Origin: Alphaproteobacteria bacterium
GTDB lineage: Bacteria > Pseudomonadota > Alphaproteobacteria > Caulobacterales > Maricaulaceae
Assembly: GCA_018222865.1 (NCBI GenBank)
Contig: JAAEZM010000006.1
Span: 62,001-126,000, forward strand
Direction: 5' to 3'
DNA: 64,000 nucleotides
Shown: one piece after another, positions 37,917-47,239 of the stretch
How the letters are laid out: each line of letters starts with the position of its first letter
How positions within the stretch are numbered: the first letter of the stretch is position 1
Notes under the pieces: model-generated
What the model was told of the DNA's origin: nothing
The model's input: the letters and a program-made list of their open reading frames with translations, nothing else
Databases searched by the model: none
Position numbers and translations under genes: made by a program

Positions 37917-39290
37917 CTACTCCGCTACGGCTTGCGCCTGGAAGGCTTCCAGACATTCAGCCTGGGAGCGGGCCTCAAGCGTGGCGTAGAGCGCAAACGG
38001 ATCGGCGATAGGGGCGCCGAGAGCGGTTTCGAACGCCTCCTGATTGCTGCGCTCAGCATTGATCGCGGCGTCGCCATCACCGAGATTGGACGCGAAAATG
38101 CCCGCCGCGCTGACCGGCAGGAAATCCTCATAGGTCTGCGGCGTCGCGGCGACCAGCCCGCGCGCGATCAGGGTGTCGATATCGAGATCGCACTCGCCGC
38201 CGCTCAGCGCCGCGGCCTGACCTTCTGGCGTCAGTGCGTATTGGAAATAGGCGAGGCCTTCGCGGCGCAGCGTTTCCCAATCATCGGGGAAGGCTGCGAA
38301 GCCCGCTTCAAGGCGCGCACGGTATTCATCGGCATTGGAGCCATCGCCGGCGGGGAGAATGTCTGCGCGCACAGCATCGAGCAGACGGTCATAGAGCGCC
38401 CGGCCTTTCGGCGTCAGGGCGGCACCGCGCTGTTCGATCTCGCCAAAGCGGGCAAGGTGCTGTCCGCTTTCACCATCGGCGAATAGCACGGGCTCGACGA
38501 TCGCTTTGAAAGACGTCTGACGCAGAAGGATAGGGCATTGCCGCGCCGGCGGGCCTTCAATCACAGCCTTGGGCGCAATGCCATGCTCGGGCATCTGCGC
38601 CTGCACGGCTTCAATGTCGAGCGTGCGCGGGGTGAGATGATTGATGTGCGGCCCTTTGAACGACACGATATCTGCTGTCAGGCGATGTGAGGCGAGCAGT
38701 TCTTCATAGAGCGCCGCTGTAACCGGCGCCTGCGCATGCCACTGGAAGGTCTTGGTGAACTCAGCGACGAAAACATCCGCCTCATCCGCTGTCAGCCCGC
38801 CGATTTGTTCGGCGCGGCTACACAGATCAAGGGCAAGCGGGGTGAAGATGGAGCGTGCCTGCAAGAGGGATTGAGCTTTCGCGCGCAATTCATCCGAGGC
38901 TATCAGGTCCAGACGCAAGAGCGAGGTGAAAACCCGAAACGGGTTGCGCGCCAGAGCATGCGGGCTGGTCGGGCGGAAGGCTGTCGAGTGGACTGGAATA
39001 CCGGCGACTGAGAGGTCGTAATAGCCCACTGCTTCCATGCCCAGCAGGGCGAACATGCGGCGCATATCAAACAGTTCGCGTGCCGTGCCCAAGCGGATCG
39101 CGCCATGGCGTTCCACGCTGAGCCGACCCGCTGAGGCCGTTTCGACGGGCGCGTCCGGGGCCTGCTCATTCACCGTCTCAACAATGTCGAGCAGCGTGCC
39201 ATAGGCCGGCACTTCATCGCGATACATGCGGGACATGCCCGTTGAAAAGCGGGTACGAAGCTCATCGGCAGACACAAACTGGGGGGACAT
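37917..39290 (-). CDS. hglS: 2-oxoadipate dioxygenase/decarboxylase (DUF1338, HglS type)
   Basis: A 457-residue protein of the DUF1338/VOC-like family, whose characterised member HglS turns 2-oxoadipate into D-2-hydroxyglutarate in lysine breakdown with a ferrous centre. The conserved His and substrate Arg fall in the I-P-V-H-S-T-A-F-R-P-T block, a second His in G-P-H-I-N-H-L-T-P-R-T, and F-G-E-I-E-Q-R-G carries the ligand Glu. AGGAG eight bases before 39290 decides the start. No other lysine-catabolic genes are visible in the window. Confidence 0.85.
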   Translation of the reverse strand: MSPQFVSADELRTRFSTGMSRMYRDEVPAYGTLLDIVETVNEQAPDAPVETASAGRLSVERHGAIRLGTARELFDMRRMFALLGMEAVGYYDLSVAGIPVHSTAFRPTSPHALARNPFRVFTSLLRLDLIASDELRAKAQSLLQARSIFTPLALDLCSRAEQIGGLTADEADVFVAEFTKTFQWHAQAPVTAALYEELLASHRLTADIVSFKGPHINHLTPRTLDIEAVQAQMPEHGIAPKAVIEGPPARQCPILLRQTSFKAIVEPVLFADGESGQHLARFGEIEQRGAALTPKGRALYDRLLDAVRADILPAGDGSNADEYRARLEAGFAAFPDDWETLRREGLAYFQYALTPEGQAAALSGGECDLDIDTLIARGLVAATPQTYEDFLPVSAAGIFASNLGDGDAAINAERSNQEAFETALGAPIADPFALYATLEARSQAECLEAFQAQAVAE

Positions 39291-39491
39291 CAACAAAACT
39301 CCTGGCAAGAGCGCGGAAAAATAGGTGTTTTGTCTCGGGCGCCCAGCAACATTTCAGCGCAGGCCCTATGCATTTTTGTGCAGTGCAGCAGCTGAGGCGG
39401 GCTCCATCGCTGGCAAACAGCGGTAATGCGTGCCTAGACTCTTGTGAGCGCCTCCGGTCATATCGAGGTCAGATTCGACGGTTTACCCGTG

Positions 39492-39506
39492 GAACGAAAT
39501 GTGAAC
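39492..39506 (+). promoter_or_regulatory. SOS box (LexA site) of ssb
   Basis: GAAC-GAAATGT-GAAC, an exact GAAC-N7-GAAC match, lies 40 bases upstream of the ssb start. In E. coli uvrA and ssb share one divergent control region; here they lie about 2 kb apart, each with its own box. Confidence 0.85.
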
Positions 39507-39546
39507 ATATAAGCCGCAAAGGCGGCAAGAAAAGCGGAGACACGGC

Positions 39547-40008
39547 ATGGCGGGCGTCAATAAGGTTATTCTGGTAGGCAATCTTGGTCGCGACCCGGAG
39601 GTCCGCCGTCTGAATAGCGGTGATCCGGTCGTCAATCTGCGTATCGCGACATCCGATCAGTGGCGCGACAAGTCGACGGGCGAGCGTCGGGAAAAGACCG
39701 AATGGCATAGTGTGGTGATCTTCAACGAGAACCTTGCCAAGGTCGCTGAGAACTATCTGCGCAAGGGCTCGAAAGTCTATATCGAGGGCTCGCTTCAGAC
39801 GCGCAAATGGACCGATCAGAACGGTCAGGAAAAATACACCACCGAGATCGTGCTGCAGCGCTATCGCGGTGAACTGCAAATGCTCGACGGCCGCAACGAA
39901 ACTGGCAGCAGTTTTGAATCATCCGGAGATCGAGGTGGGTCGCAAGCGATGGAAGCTCCCAAGGAAAACTTCCGCAGCGCCGATCTGGACGACGAAATTC
40001 CGTTCTAG
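39547..40008 (+). CDS. ssb: Single-stranded DNA-binding protein
   Basis: A 153-residue OB-fold protein that coats single-stranded DNA in replication and repair. The N-terminal [17 protein letters not shown] and W-T-D-Q-N-G-Q blocks are typical, and the acidic tail D-L-D-D-E-I-P-F is the docking site for partner proteins. The linker is short for the family. SOS box upstream. Confidence 0.97.
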   Translation: MAGVNKVILVGNLGRDPEVRRLNSGDPVVNLRIATSDQWRDKSTGERREKTEWHSVVIFNENLAKVAENYLRKGSKVYIEGSLQTRKWTDQNGQEKYTTEIVLQRYRGELQMLDGRNETGSSFESSGDRGGSQAMEAPKENFRSADLDDEIPF

Positions 40009-40075
40009 GCCTTTCTTTTGCCGCCATGGGGCGCAAGGGTGCCGGTCTGTTCGGGCATGATACAGGTAGGGATCA

Positions 40076-40819
40076 ATGCGTTTCTCTAAGAGTGGTTTGA
40101 AAGCTGTCATCTGTGCCGCCGTGGCATTGGGCCTTGGCACACCGGTTTCAGCAGTATGGGCGCAGGACAGCGAAGAGCTGACCGTCCCGGGGCCGAATTA
40201 TCGCATCCCGAGCCTCTACCGCGTCGATGAGGATGGCGTTGAAGCCTTCCTGATCGTGGGGCAGGGCGCTTGGGGCGATACGATTGCGACGCTGGCCGCA
40301 CTTCGGGAAATCGGTCCTGAGCGTGATGCCGCAATTATCGAACAGCTCTGGCGCGAGCGCGATACCAATCCGCCCCTCTTCCTGTTCGAAGTTGCGCGCC
40401 GGGCCGTCGCGACCCAGCCGGATCTCGCGCTTGAGGCCTATATGCTCGGTCGGGTCCGCACGATTTATGATGCTTCGCGCTGTCTGGATTCCACGGCGAT
40501 CGATGTTGTGGATGTAGCAACGCAGTATGCCGGTGAGGCGGTGATTGACGTGATGGCCGAGCGCCTCTCGACGGTTCCTGCCATGCTTGAGGGCTTTTTG
40601 AGCAATGGCGATGCCTTTGCATCGCAGGCCTCGCCATGGTGGGCCTGTTCCTTCAGTGACAGCGTATATCTTGCCGCCGTCAATGGCGCGCCGATGACGG
40701 GGCCGGAATGGCTCAAGGTGGAAGCCGTCTGGCCGTCAATCCAGGCGGATGTCAGCGAGAATGTCCAGGCCAATGCGACGCTGGTCCGGGCCGCGGTCGA
40801 AAACGGCGCGGCGCAGTAA
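40076..40819 (+). CDS. Exported hypothetical protein
   Basis: A 247-residue protein with a clear signal peptide (about residues 1-29, ending V-W-A). The mature part is helical and Ala/Glu-rich, with two or three repeat-like helical units and one Cys pair (C-L-D-S, W-A-C-S). No family is recognised. It ends 13 bases before the SDR-DoxX gene and could share its transcript. Periplasmic location is inferred. Confidence 0.65.
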   Translation: MRFSKSGLKAVICAAVALGLGTPVSAVWAQDSEELTVPGPNYRIPSLYRVDEDGVEAFLIVGQGAWGDTIATLAALREIGPERDAAIIEQLWRERDTNPPLFLFEVARRAVATQPDLALEAYMLGRVRTIYDASRCLDSTAIDVVDVATQYAGEAVIDVMAERLSTVPAMLEGFLSNGDAFASQASPWWACSFSDSVYLAAVNGAPMTGPEWLKVEAVWPSIQADVSENVQANATLVRAAVENGAAQ

Positions 40820-40832
40820 TCAGGGTCTGGCC

Positions 40833-42128
40833 ATGCGGATACTGATATGCGGTGCCGCGGGCTTTATCGGATCTCATCTCGCCGCTCATTTCCGCGCGCT
40901 TGGACATGATGTCCGCGCCGCTGCGCGCCGGACCGGTGAAGCACGTCAACGTCTGCCGGGCTATGAGTGGATCGAGTGCGATTTCAGGCATGACCGGGAG
41001 GCGGACTGGCATCCGCGCCTTGACGGCGTCGACGCGGTCATCAATTGCGTCGGTGTCTTGCAGGACGGGTTAGGTGAAAACTCGCGCGCCGTGCATGTCG
41101 ATGGCGCAGCGGCCTTGTTTCGCGCCTGTGAGCAGGCTGGCGTGCGCCGGGTGATCCATATCTCAGCGGTTGGCGCGGACAGTGAGGCCCAATCCTCTTA
41201 CGCCGATGACAAGCTCGCCGGAGAAAGCGCCCTTAAAGCGCTGGATCTTGATTGGGTGATCCTGCGGCCCTCATTGGTCATTGCGCGCAATACTTATGGC
41301 GGGACCAGTCTGATCCGAGCGCTTGCCGGACTGCCCTGGATCTCCCCGCTCGTCGGGGCGACACAGAGATTTCGTCCGGTGATGATGCCGGATCTCTGCG
41401 CTGCTGTCGAAGAGTGCCTTGCCCCGGATGCGGCGGTCCGCCAGTCCTTTGATGTCGGCGGTAAAACCGAACTGAGCATGGCGGACATTCTGCGGGCCTA
41501 TCGACGCTGGCTGGGTTTCGGTCCCAGCTGGGTTGTGGACATACCGGCCTCGCTGGCGCGCCCGGCCTTCTGGTTCGGTGACCTGCTGGGCTGGCTGGGT
41601 GTGCGGACCAGTCTTCGGAGCAATTCCCTCAAACAGCTCCAATATGATGTTGCCGGACATCCAGAGGCCTGGCTGGCTCAAACCCGTATTGAACCGAAAA
41701 GCCTGGATCAGTTTCTCGATCAAAGCCCGGCCGGTATCGCCGATAAGTGGCAGGCCAGGCTTGGCTTCGCCCGCCCGGTTGCGCGCTTCATTCTGGGATT
41801 GTTCTGGCTTGTCTCCGGGCTCATTGCCCTGAGCGCCGGACGCGTTGAGGCGCTGGCTTATCTTGAGAGCGTCGGCGTCACCGCGGGTATGGGCGAGGGC
41901 GTGCTTTGGAGCACATCCCTGTTTGATATCGCGCTGGGGCTGGCCATGCTGGTCAATTGGCGCACGGGCTGGGTCGCCGGTTTGATGATTGCCGGGACAC
42001 TTGCCTATGTCGCGGCGATAACCGTGTTATTGCCAGCCTTGTGGGCGGAGCCGCTGGGGCCCGTGGTGAAAGTCTTCCCCGGCATGGCGCTGGCGCTGCT
42101 GATTGCCGCCACACAGGATGAGCGCTGA
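40833..42128 (+). CDS. SDR (NAD-dependent epimerase-like)-DoxX fusion protein
   Basis: A 431-residue two-part protein. Residues 1-290 form an atypical SDR/NmrA-type Rossmann domain with C-G-A-A-G-F-I-G-S-H at the N-terminus. The C-terminal 130 residues hold four membrane helices, like DoxX-like quinone-linked proteins. The same fusion, followed by a DUF2269 membrane protein, occurs in other proteobacteria and may act in quinone or lipid redox chemistry at the inner membrane (inference). The start is the ATG before R-I-L-I-C-G; the longer reading overlaps the previous gene. It overlaps the next gene by one base. Confidence 0.82.
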   Translation: MRILICGAAGFIGSHLAAHFRALGHDVRAAARRTGEARQRLPGYEWIECDFRHDREADWHPRLDGVDAVINCVGVLQDGLGENSRAVHVDGAAALFRACEQAGVRRVIHISAVGADSEAQSSYADDKLAGESALKALDLDWVILRPSLVIARNTYGGTSLIRALAGLPWISPLVGATQRFRPVMMPDLCAAVEECLAPDAAVRQSFDVGGKTELSMADILRAYRRWLGFGPSWVVDIPASLARPAFWFGDLLGWLGVRTSLRSNSLKQLQYDVAGHPEAWLAQTRIEPKSLDQFLDQSPAGIADKWQARLGFARPVARFILGLFWLVSGLIALSAGRVEALAYLESVGVTAGMGEGVLWSTSLFDIALGLAMLVNWRTGWVAGLMIAGTLAYVAAITVLLPALWAEPLGPVVKVFPGMALALLIAATQDER

Positions 42129-42595
42129 TGAGCCTTTATGTCCTGCTGAAGCTGATCCACATCCTGTCTGCTGGCGTGCTCTTCGGTGCCGGCGCTGCGA
42201 TTGCCTTTTTCATGCTCATGGGATGGCGCTCCGGCAATGTCAGCGCATTCTATTTTGCCGCCCGTTTCACCGTTACAGCCGATTGGCTCTTCACCAGTTC
42301 TGCCGTCATCATCCAGCCCTTATCGGGTCTCGCCCTGGCCTTGCACCTTGGCTATCCGCTGACCGCGCCCTGGCTGTTGGCCAGTTATGCGCTTTATCTC
42401 TTTGTCGGCGCATGCTGGCTCCCTGTGGTCTGGATCCAGCTGCAAGTGCGTTCCGAGCTCAGCCATGCAGGCGAAGAAATCCCCGTGCGTATCCAGCGTC
42501 TGATGCGCTATTGGTTCATTCTCGGCTGGCCCGCATTTACGGCTTTGATCGGAATTTTCCTCTTGATGATCATCAAGCCCGAGCTCGCGATCTAA
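42128..42595 (+). CDS. DUF2269 family membrane protein
   Basis: A 155-residue inner-membrane protein with four helices matching DUF2269. L-K-L-I-H-I-L-S-A-G-V-L-F-G-A-G near the start and W-x-x-x-x-W-P-A-F near the end are typical. The start overlaps the stop of the SDR-DoxX gene (TGATG), implying coupled translation and probably a shared complex. No reaction is known for the family. Confidence 0.85.
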   Translation: MSLYVLLKLIHILSAGVLFGAGAAIAFFMLMGWRSGNVSAFYFAARFTVTADWLFTSSAVIIQPLSGLALALHLGYPLTAPWLLASYALYLFVGACWLPVVWIQLQVRSELSHAGEEIPVRIQRLMRYWFILGWPAFTALIGIFLLMIIKPELAI

Positions 42596-42607
42596 CCCGT
42601 CGCCCTG

Positions 42608-43894
42608 TCACATTTCCGGCCGAGGTTTGGGCAGGCGGACCCAGATCGGCATGTGATCCGACAGATCGTGTTCAAACAGTGCGAAAAACGCCCGCCGTTC
42701 GGATGAGCTGAGTTGGTTGAGTTCGCTCTGTGGACCGTAGAGCAGGTCCAGAAACAGCCGTACAAAGTTGAACATCCCATAGTCATACTGCCCTTCGACC
42801 GCGCCCGCATCGCGATTGGCCGTGTGATCGGGCAGGCGCGGATCGTGCGAGAAAATCCCGATTTGATCATAGGTGTCCTTCAGCCGGGCTGTTGTGCGGA
42901 ACGGTCCCGGCGCTCCCGATTTAAGCGGGAAGCCCGTCCCATATTCCGGATGGGCATCGAAGAAGGGGAAGTTGACGCGCGCGCCCGTGCGCGACTTCAG
43001 GAAATCCTGGTCGATCTCCTTGATCTTGTTTTCAATTCGCGCGCGGTCCTCCTCCGGATCATCAAAATCGAGATTCAGGTCGCCCAGCAGAATGAAATTG
43101 TCATGATAGGTGTATTCGAGCTTTTTCGCGCGCGTATAGATCCAGTCGAGCAGCGCCTCGAATTCCAGCTGTCGCTCCAGCTTCTGCTTGCTCGCATCGC
43201 CGTAAAGAAGGTGGGCATTGATGGCGAGAAACTCGTAAGGCTCAGCCGGTCCGAGGGGTTTCACTTTGAAGGAGCAGCAATAGGGGGAGCGGATGAAGGT
43301 CAGGAAGTGCGGAAGCTTGAAGGGCGGCATGCTGGGCCGTGACGGCTTGTCATCGGTTTCGCCATTATCATAGCGTTCCTTGTCGATCGCATATTGCAGC
43401 TTCTTGCGCTCAAACTCGGCAATCTCCTGCTCACGCTCCTTGAGCGCCGTGTTGAAGTCCTCACGCCGCGTCAGAAGGTTTTTCTGAACAGCTGAGCGAT
43501 CATAGGAGATGTCAGAGGCCACCTCCGTGCGCTCGATCGTCGACCAGCGAAACAGGAAGCCAAGCCGCTCCACCAGGCCTGGACGACCGGGAATGGCGCC
43601 GGTGACATCGGAAACGGCCATGCCGAACGCATCGCCGGCGAGCGATTTCAGAAAACCCAGCGCGGCAAGATCGTCCTGGATCTCCTGAATGGCGAGCAGA
43701 TCTGTGGCCTGGACATAGCGCGCGAGCAGGCGGAAGGCGCCCGCGGACTTGTTCTTGACCTTGCCCAGTTTGCGAATGTTGAAGGAGGACAGGATGACGC
43801 TGTCCGCGCGCTGTTCCGGGAAGCCATAGCGCTTCGGATCCTGGTCCAGAAGCGCATTGATCTGCTTCCATTGCTCTGGCGAGAACTCACCCAT
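42608..43894 (-). CDS. Endonuclease/exonuclease/phosphatase family protein
   Basis: A 428-residue protein of the EEP fold. Motifs in order: S-S-F-N-I-R-K-L-G, L-A-I-Q-E-I-Q with the metal Glu, L-L-G-D-L-N-L-D-F, and S-D-H-M-P-I-W with the Asp-His pair. A charged insertion at about residues 150-195 (K-E-R-E-Q-E-I-A-E-F-E-R-K-K) looks like a coiled coil and is unusual in the fold. No signal peptide, so probably cytoplasmic; DNA, RNA or phosphoester substrate not resolved. Convergent with the DUF2269 gene, 12 bases apart. Confidence 0.82.
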   Translation of the reverse strand: MGEFSPEQWKQINALLDQDPKRYGFPEQRADSVILSSFNIRKLGKVKNKSAGAFRLLARYVQATDLLAIQEIQDDLAALGFLKSLAGDAFGMAVSDVTGAIPGRPGLVERLGFLFRWSTIERTEVASDISYDRSAVQKNLLTRREDFNTALKEREQEIAEFERKKLQYAIDKERYDNGETDDKPSRPSMPPFKLPHFLTFIRSPYCCSFKVKPLGPAEPYEFLAINAHLLYGDASKQKLERQLEFEALLDWIYTRAKKLEYTYHDNFILLGDLNLDFDDPEEDRARIENKIKEIDQDFLKSRTGARVNFPFFDAHPEYGTGFPLKSGAPGPFRTTARLKDTYDQIGIFSHDPRLPDHTANRDAGAVEGQYDYGMFNFVRLFLDLLYGPQSELNQLSSSERRAFFALFEHDLSDHMPIWVRLPKPRPEM

Positions 43895-43975
43895 GAAATC
43901 CCCCTTAAATTGTTTGAGGGGATGATAATCGCTTGGGAGGCGAGTGGCGAGTAGAAACTGGCCGCATGCGTTGGT

Positions 43976-44989
43976 TTATGGGGTCAGGATCTCGACCAGG
44001 TTGGATGTGTCATCGCCGCCAACGCGCAAGGCGCCGCCAATGGCGAAAATCTGGCCGCCAACCGCAACCGCGCCAAGGCCGTGTCGCGGTGAGGCCATGT
44101 TGGGGCCCGCCTCCCAAGCATCGCGGCTGGGATCATAAATCCAGCATTGGGCATAAACGCCGCCGCCATCTGCAAACCATTCGCCACCAAAAGCATAGAG
44201 CTTGCCCGCGGCTGCGGCGACGGCTAGGCCGCCCTGGCCTTGCGGGAGCGGTGCGCGGCGATGCCAGGAATCGGATTGCGGATCGTAAGCCTCGTGCTCG
44301 GCATTATTGCCCGCATTGACGCGGCGGCCCCCCACGACATGGAATTGCCCATTGAGCACAGCCCCGGCCGCGGAATTGCGCGGTGTGGGATTGGGGGCAG
44401 CCCTGCGCCAGCGATCTTCCAGGGCGTCGTAGACATAATGCTCGGACCGGTCGCCATGATCATTCCAGTTGGCGTTCGCCGGACCATTAGGCTGTCGTCC
44501 CGTCGCGACATGGATCAGACCATCCAGCGAAACCGCACAGGTCTCGCCATAAGGGCGGGGCAGGGGCGAGACCTCGGTCCAGCTGTCGAGAGCCGGATCA
44601 TAGCGCGTTGTATTGGCGATCATGGTCCAGCCACCGGCTTCGCTCGCCCGGAAGCCACCGACCGCATAAATCGCATCATCATGGCCGACGAGATTGGGGT
44701 GATGGCGCGGTCTTGGCAGCGGGGCTAAACTCGTCCAGCCGCTGAAATCCGGATTGCTGACGAAGAGGGCATCGCTCACAGCGTCGATCGAATCGGAGTT
44801 GCGGGCTTCAAAGCCTCCCGCCACATAAATCCGACCGTTGAGCACGGTTGGATAGATCTCCTGGATGCGAATAGGCAGCGGGGCGCTGCTCGACCAGGTC
44901 GCAGTGTTTTGGCGGGCAAAGGCGGGGGCGGTGACCGATAGAGCGAGTGCTCCGGCGGTAAAATTGCGGCGTGTCAGCTTGATCATCAC
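43976..44989 (-). CDS. Tat-exported kelch-repeat protein
   Basis: A 337-residue protein with an N-terminal twin-arginine signal (T-R-R-N-F-T-A-G-A-L-A-L, cleavage after F-A-R or nearby), consistent with folded export by the Tat system encoded at 10.3-11.7 kb. The mature part is a beta-propeller of about six kelch repeats, each with a Y-D-P-x-x-D-x-W blade end and a G-G-R/G-G-E turn. It may bind glycans or act as a lectin- or oxidase-like enzyme; no catalytic site is evident. The second Met codon is also a possible start. Confidence 0.85.
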   Translation of the reverse strand: MMIKLTRRNFTAGALALSVTAPAFARQNTATWSSSAPLPIRIQEIYPTVLNGRIYVAGGFEARNSDSIDAVSDALFVSNPDFSGWTSLAPLPRPRHHPNLVGHDDAIYAVGGFRASEAGGWTMIANTTRYDPALDSWTEVSPLPRPYGETCAVSLDGLIHVATGRQPNGPANANWNDHGDRSEHYVYDALEDRWRRAAPNPTPRNSAAGAVLNGQFHVVGGRRVNAGNNAEHEAYDPQSDSWHRRAPLPQGQGGLAVAAAAGKLYAFGGEWFADGGGVYAQCWIYDPSRDAWEAGPNMASPRHGLGAVAVGGQIFAIGGALRVGGDDTSNLVEILTP

Positions 44990-45122
44990 TCTTCACCCTC
45001 TGCATCCATTTGACGTTCATCTTTCGCGGTTCAAAACACGACCCGTCCAGCGCGTTTGATGGAGCTTATCGACTGATATGGTGATAGGCCAATTGCTAAG
45101 TGATCTTGACTGGACGGTTTGC

Positions 45123-45136
45123 ACCGCAATTGCGGT
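45123..45136. promoter_or_regulatory. 14-bp perfect palindrome, candidate operator
   Basis: ACCGCAATTGCGGT lies 54 bases upstream of the serine hydrolase start, with a further CAATTGCCG half-site a few bases downstream and CCAATTGC about 30 bases upstream. Spaced AATTGC repeats suggest a regulator-binding region. Confidence 0.45.
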
Positions 45137-45190
45137 CGATCAATTGCCGTGCGGGGCGGTAATAATGCACTCTTCAAGGGGGAAGTGGCG

Positions 45191-46465
45191 ATGCCAGCTT
45201 ATATCAACTGGAAAACGATAACGGCGGCGATCATCGCGCTTTTATTGGGCGGGCTGGCCTGGCTGATTGCGCCGGCCTGGAGCTTTTTTGCCCATAGTGG
45301 TGAAGCCCCTTTCACGCCATTTGGCTGGGTAGAGATGCCGCAGAGCGAGGCGCCCTCGACCCAGATCGTTCATGACACGCGCTATCAGGACGCAAGTGAT
45401 CAGGCGATCGAGGCCCTGGCTGCCTGGCGTGCGCGCATTGGTGCGCCCTCATACTCGGCCGCCGTGTCCGTCGGCGGCGAAGTTGTATGGGAAGGCGCTA
45501 CGGGTTGGGCGGACCTGGCCGAGGAGCGCGCTGTTGATACCGGCGATCTTTATCGTATTGGCAGTACCTCCAAGGCGATAACCGCAATCGCCCTGGCCCG
45601 TCTGGTCGATCAGGGTGTGATTGACCTTGATGCGCCGCTTTCGAGCATTTTTGAGGACCTGCCGAATCCGCAATGGGCGGAGATTACGCCGCGCCAGCTC
45701 GCCTCTCACATGGCCGGTGTGCCGCATTATGACGGGGTGACAGAGGTCCGCGGCCTGTATCAGATGATCCGGCTGAGCAATCATTTCGCTGATATCCGCG
45801 ATGCACTGGCTCAGTTTGATGAAAGCGAAATGCTCTTCGCCCCGGGCGAGGCGTTCGAATATTCCTCTTTGGGCACGGTTTTGCTCGGCGCGACGATGAG
45901 TGAAGCGGCCGGCATGTCCTATCGCGATATCATGCGCCAGGAGGTGTTTGAGCCGGCCGGCGCGCTCAATACGATCGTGGCACCGCGTGATCCTGGTGAG
46001 CCCATGGTGGAGCTCTATTATCGCGACGATGACCGCTATCGCGTCTGGCGACCGGTCGATCTGTCGCATCGTCTGCCGGGCGGGGGCTGGGCCTCTTCGC
46101 CAGCCCAACTGGTACAGATGGGCGCGCTGATGCTCGATGAGACCTTTATTTCTCCGGAAACCCGGGAGGCGTTCTGGACGCCGCAACGCCTCAATAATGG
46201 CGAGGTCAACGAGCAGGGCTATGCCATTGGCTGGCGCTGGCGGGAATGGGAGATTGAAGGTGTCGGCGCGGTGCGCAATGCCAATCATGGCGGTGTGTCG
46301 CGCGGCTCTCAGTCCTGGCTCATGGTCTTGCCGGACTATGACATGGTCATCGCGCTGAACATGAACGGGCAGACCGATCCATTCTGGGAGTTCGGCGGGG
46401 CTTATGAGGAGATCGCCGCAGCCTTCATTCCTGTCGTGCAGTCAGCAGTACAAAGCCCACAATAA
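45191..46465 (+). CDS. Membrane-anchored serine hydrolase, beta-lactamase family
   Basis: A 424-residue protein with an uncleaved-looking N-terminal membrane segment (about residues 8-31) and a periplasmic beta-lactamase/PBP-fold domain. The nucleophile site is S-T-S-K in Y-R-I-G-S-T-S-K-A; the usual Y-x-N is replaced by Y-S-S (F-E-Y-S-S-L-G), and H-G-G-V-S-R-G-S forms the third motif. Probably an esterase or peptidase. The start follows AGGGGGAAG. An operator-like palindrome lies upstream. Confidence 0.86.
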   Translation: MPAYINWKTITAAIIALLLGGLAWLIAPAWSFFAHSGEAPFTPFGWVEMPQSEAPSTQIVHDTRYQDASDQAIEALAAWRARIGAPSYSAAVSVGGEVVWEGATGWADLAEERAVDTGDLYRIGSTSKAITAIALARLVDQGVIDLDAPLSSIFEDLPNPQWAEITPRQLASHMAGVPHYDGVTEVRGLYQMIRLSNHFADIRDALAQFDESEMLFAPGEAFEYSSLGTVLLGATMSEAAGMSYRDIMRQEVFEPAGALNTIVAPRDPGEPMVELYYRDDDRYRVWRPVDLSHRLPGGGWASSPAQLVQMGALMLDETFISPETREAFWTPQRLNNGEVNEQGYAIGWRWREWEIEGVGAVRNANHGGVSRGSQSWLMVLPDYDMVIALNMNGQTDPFWEFGGAYEEIAAAFIPVVQSAVQSPQ

Positions 46466-46597
46466 CAGACAATCTCACATGTCCGGACACGAAAAAGCGT
46501 GCGTCCGGTCATGCGATTTGTTTCCTTCAGAGGCGGCTGACCGGATTGTCATCTTCGGGTCAGTCGCCCGAAAGCTTGTCTGTGTGAAGTTGGACAC

Positions 46598-47239
46598 ATG
46601 AAGAAGTATCGCGAAAAGCAATCCGAAAGCCTTGAGATCCGTCTGGGGCATTGCGCCAAGACGGAATTCATGGAGGCCTGCCGGGAGCGAGGTCTCACGG
46701 CGAGTGAGGTCGTTCGCGAATTCGTTGAGTCCTACCCGCAAGCCAAACTGAAAAGGCGCTGGTCCGTCTCGAAACCCAAATTTACGGAGCCAGTGATGAA
46801 TTTCTCAGCCGTTTTTCTGCTTTCAGCCGCCCTCGGCACTAGCGCTATCATGCCAACCGCTGCTACCGCGGATCGAAACGATCCCCATGAGAGCTTTGCG
46901 GAGATCGATCTGGACGGGGATGGTCGTTTCGACCTCGCCGATCTCTACGAAGCGGCCGGTCTCGATGCGGACGGGCATTTTACCCAGGCCATGCGTGACG
47001 ATGTTGTCGCCAATATCCACGCCTCCATCGAGGATCTGGACATGCTGGCCCAAACGCCGGTGCTCAATCCTGACTTCATCGAGCGGACGTTGCGTCAGGC
47101 GGAAGCCGGCGCCGTGCGCGGCGTGCAAGAGGCATTTCATGAGATCGACTACAATGCGGACGGGCATGTCAGCCAGTCGGAATACATTGCGCATTGGCAA
47201 AGCGGAACACGTCAGCTCGGTCCGAATAACGGCGAGTAA
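46598..47239 (+). CDS. Ribbon-helix-helix / membrane / EF-hand protein
   Basis: 213 residues in three parts. Residues 8-48 look like a ribbon-helix-helix DNA-binding unit: strand S-L-E-I-R-L, helix T-E-F-M-E-A-C-R-E-R-G, then S-E-V-V-R-E-F-V-E-S-Y. A basic linker precedes a hydrophobic segment (about 67-87), orienting the rest outward. Two calcium loops follow, D-L-D-G-D-G-R-F-D-L-A-D (104-115) and D-Y-N-A-D-G-H-V-S-Q-S-E (184-195). An internal ATG at 46796 (Met67) with GGAG upstream could also yield a secreted EF-hand protein with a signal peptide. Whether one or two products are made is unknown. Confidence 0.7.
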   Translation: MKKYREKQSESLEIRLGHCAKTEFMEACRERGLTASEVVREFVESYPQAKLKRRWSVSKPKFTEPVMNFSAVFLLSAALGTSAIMPTAATADRNDPHESFAEIDLDGDGRFDLADLYEAAGLDADGHFTQAMRDDVVANIHASIEDLDMLAQTPVLNPDFIERTLRQAEAGAVRGVQEAFHEIDYNADGHVSQSEYIAHWQSGTRQLGPNNGE

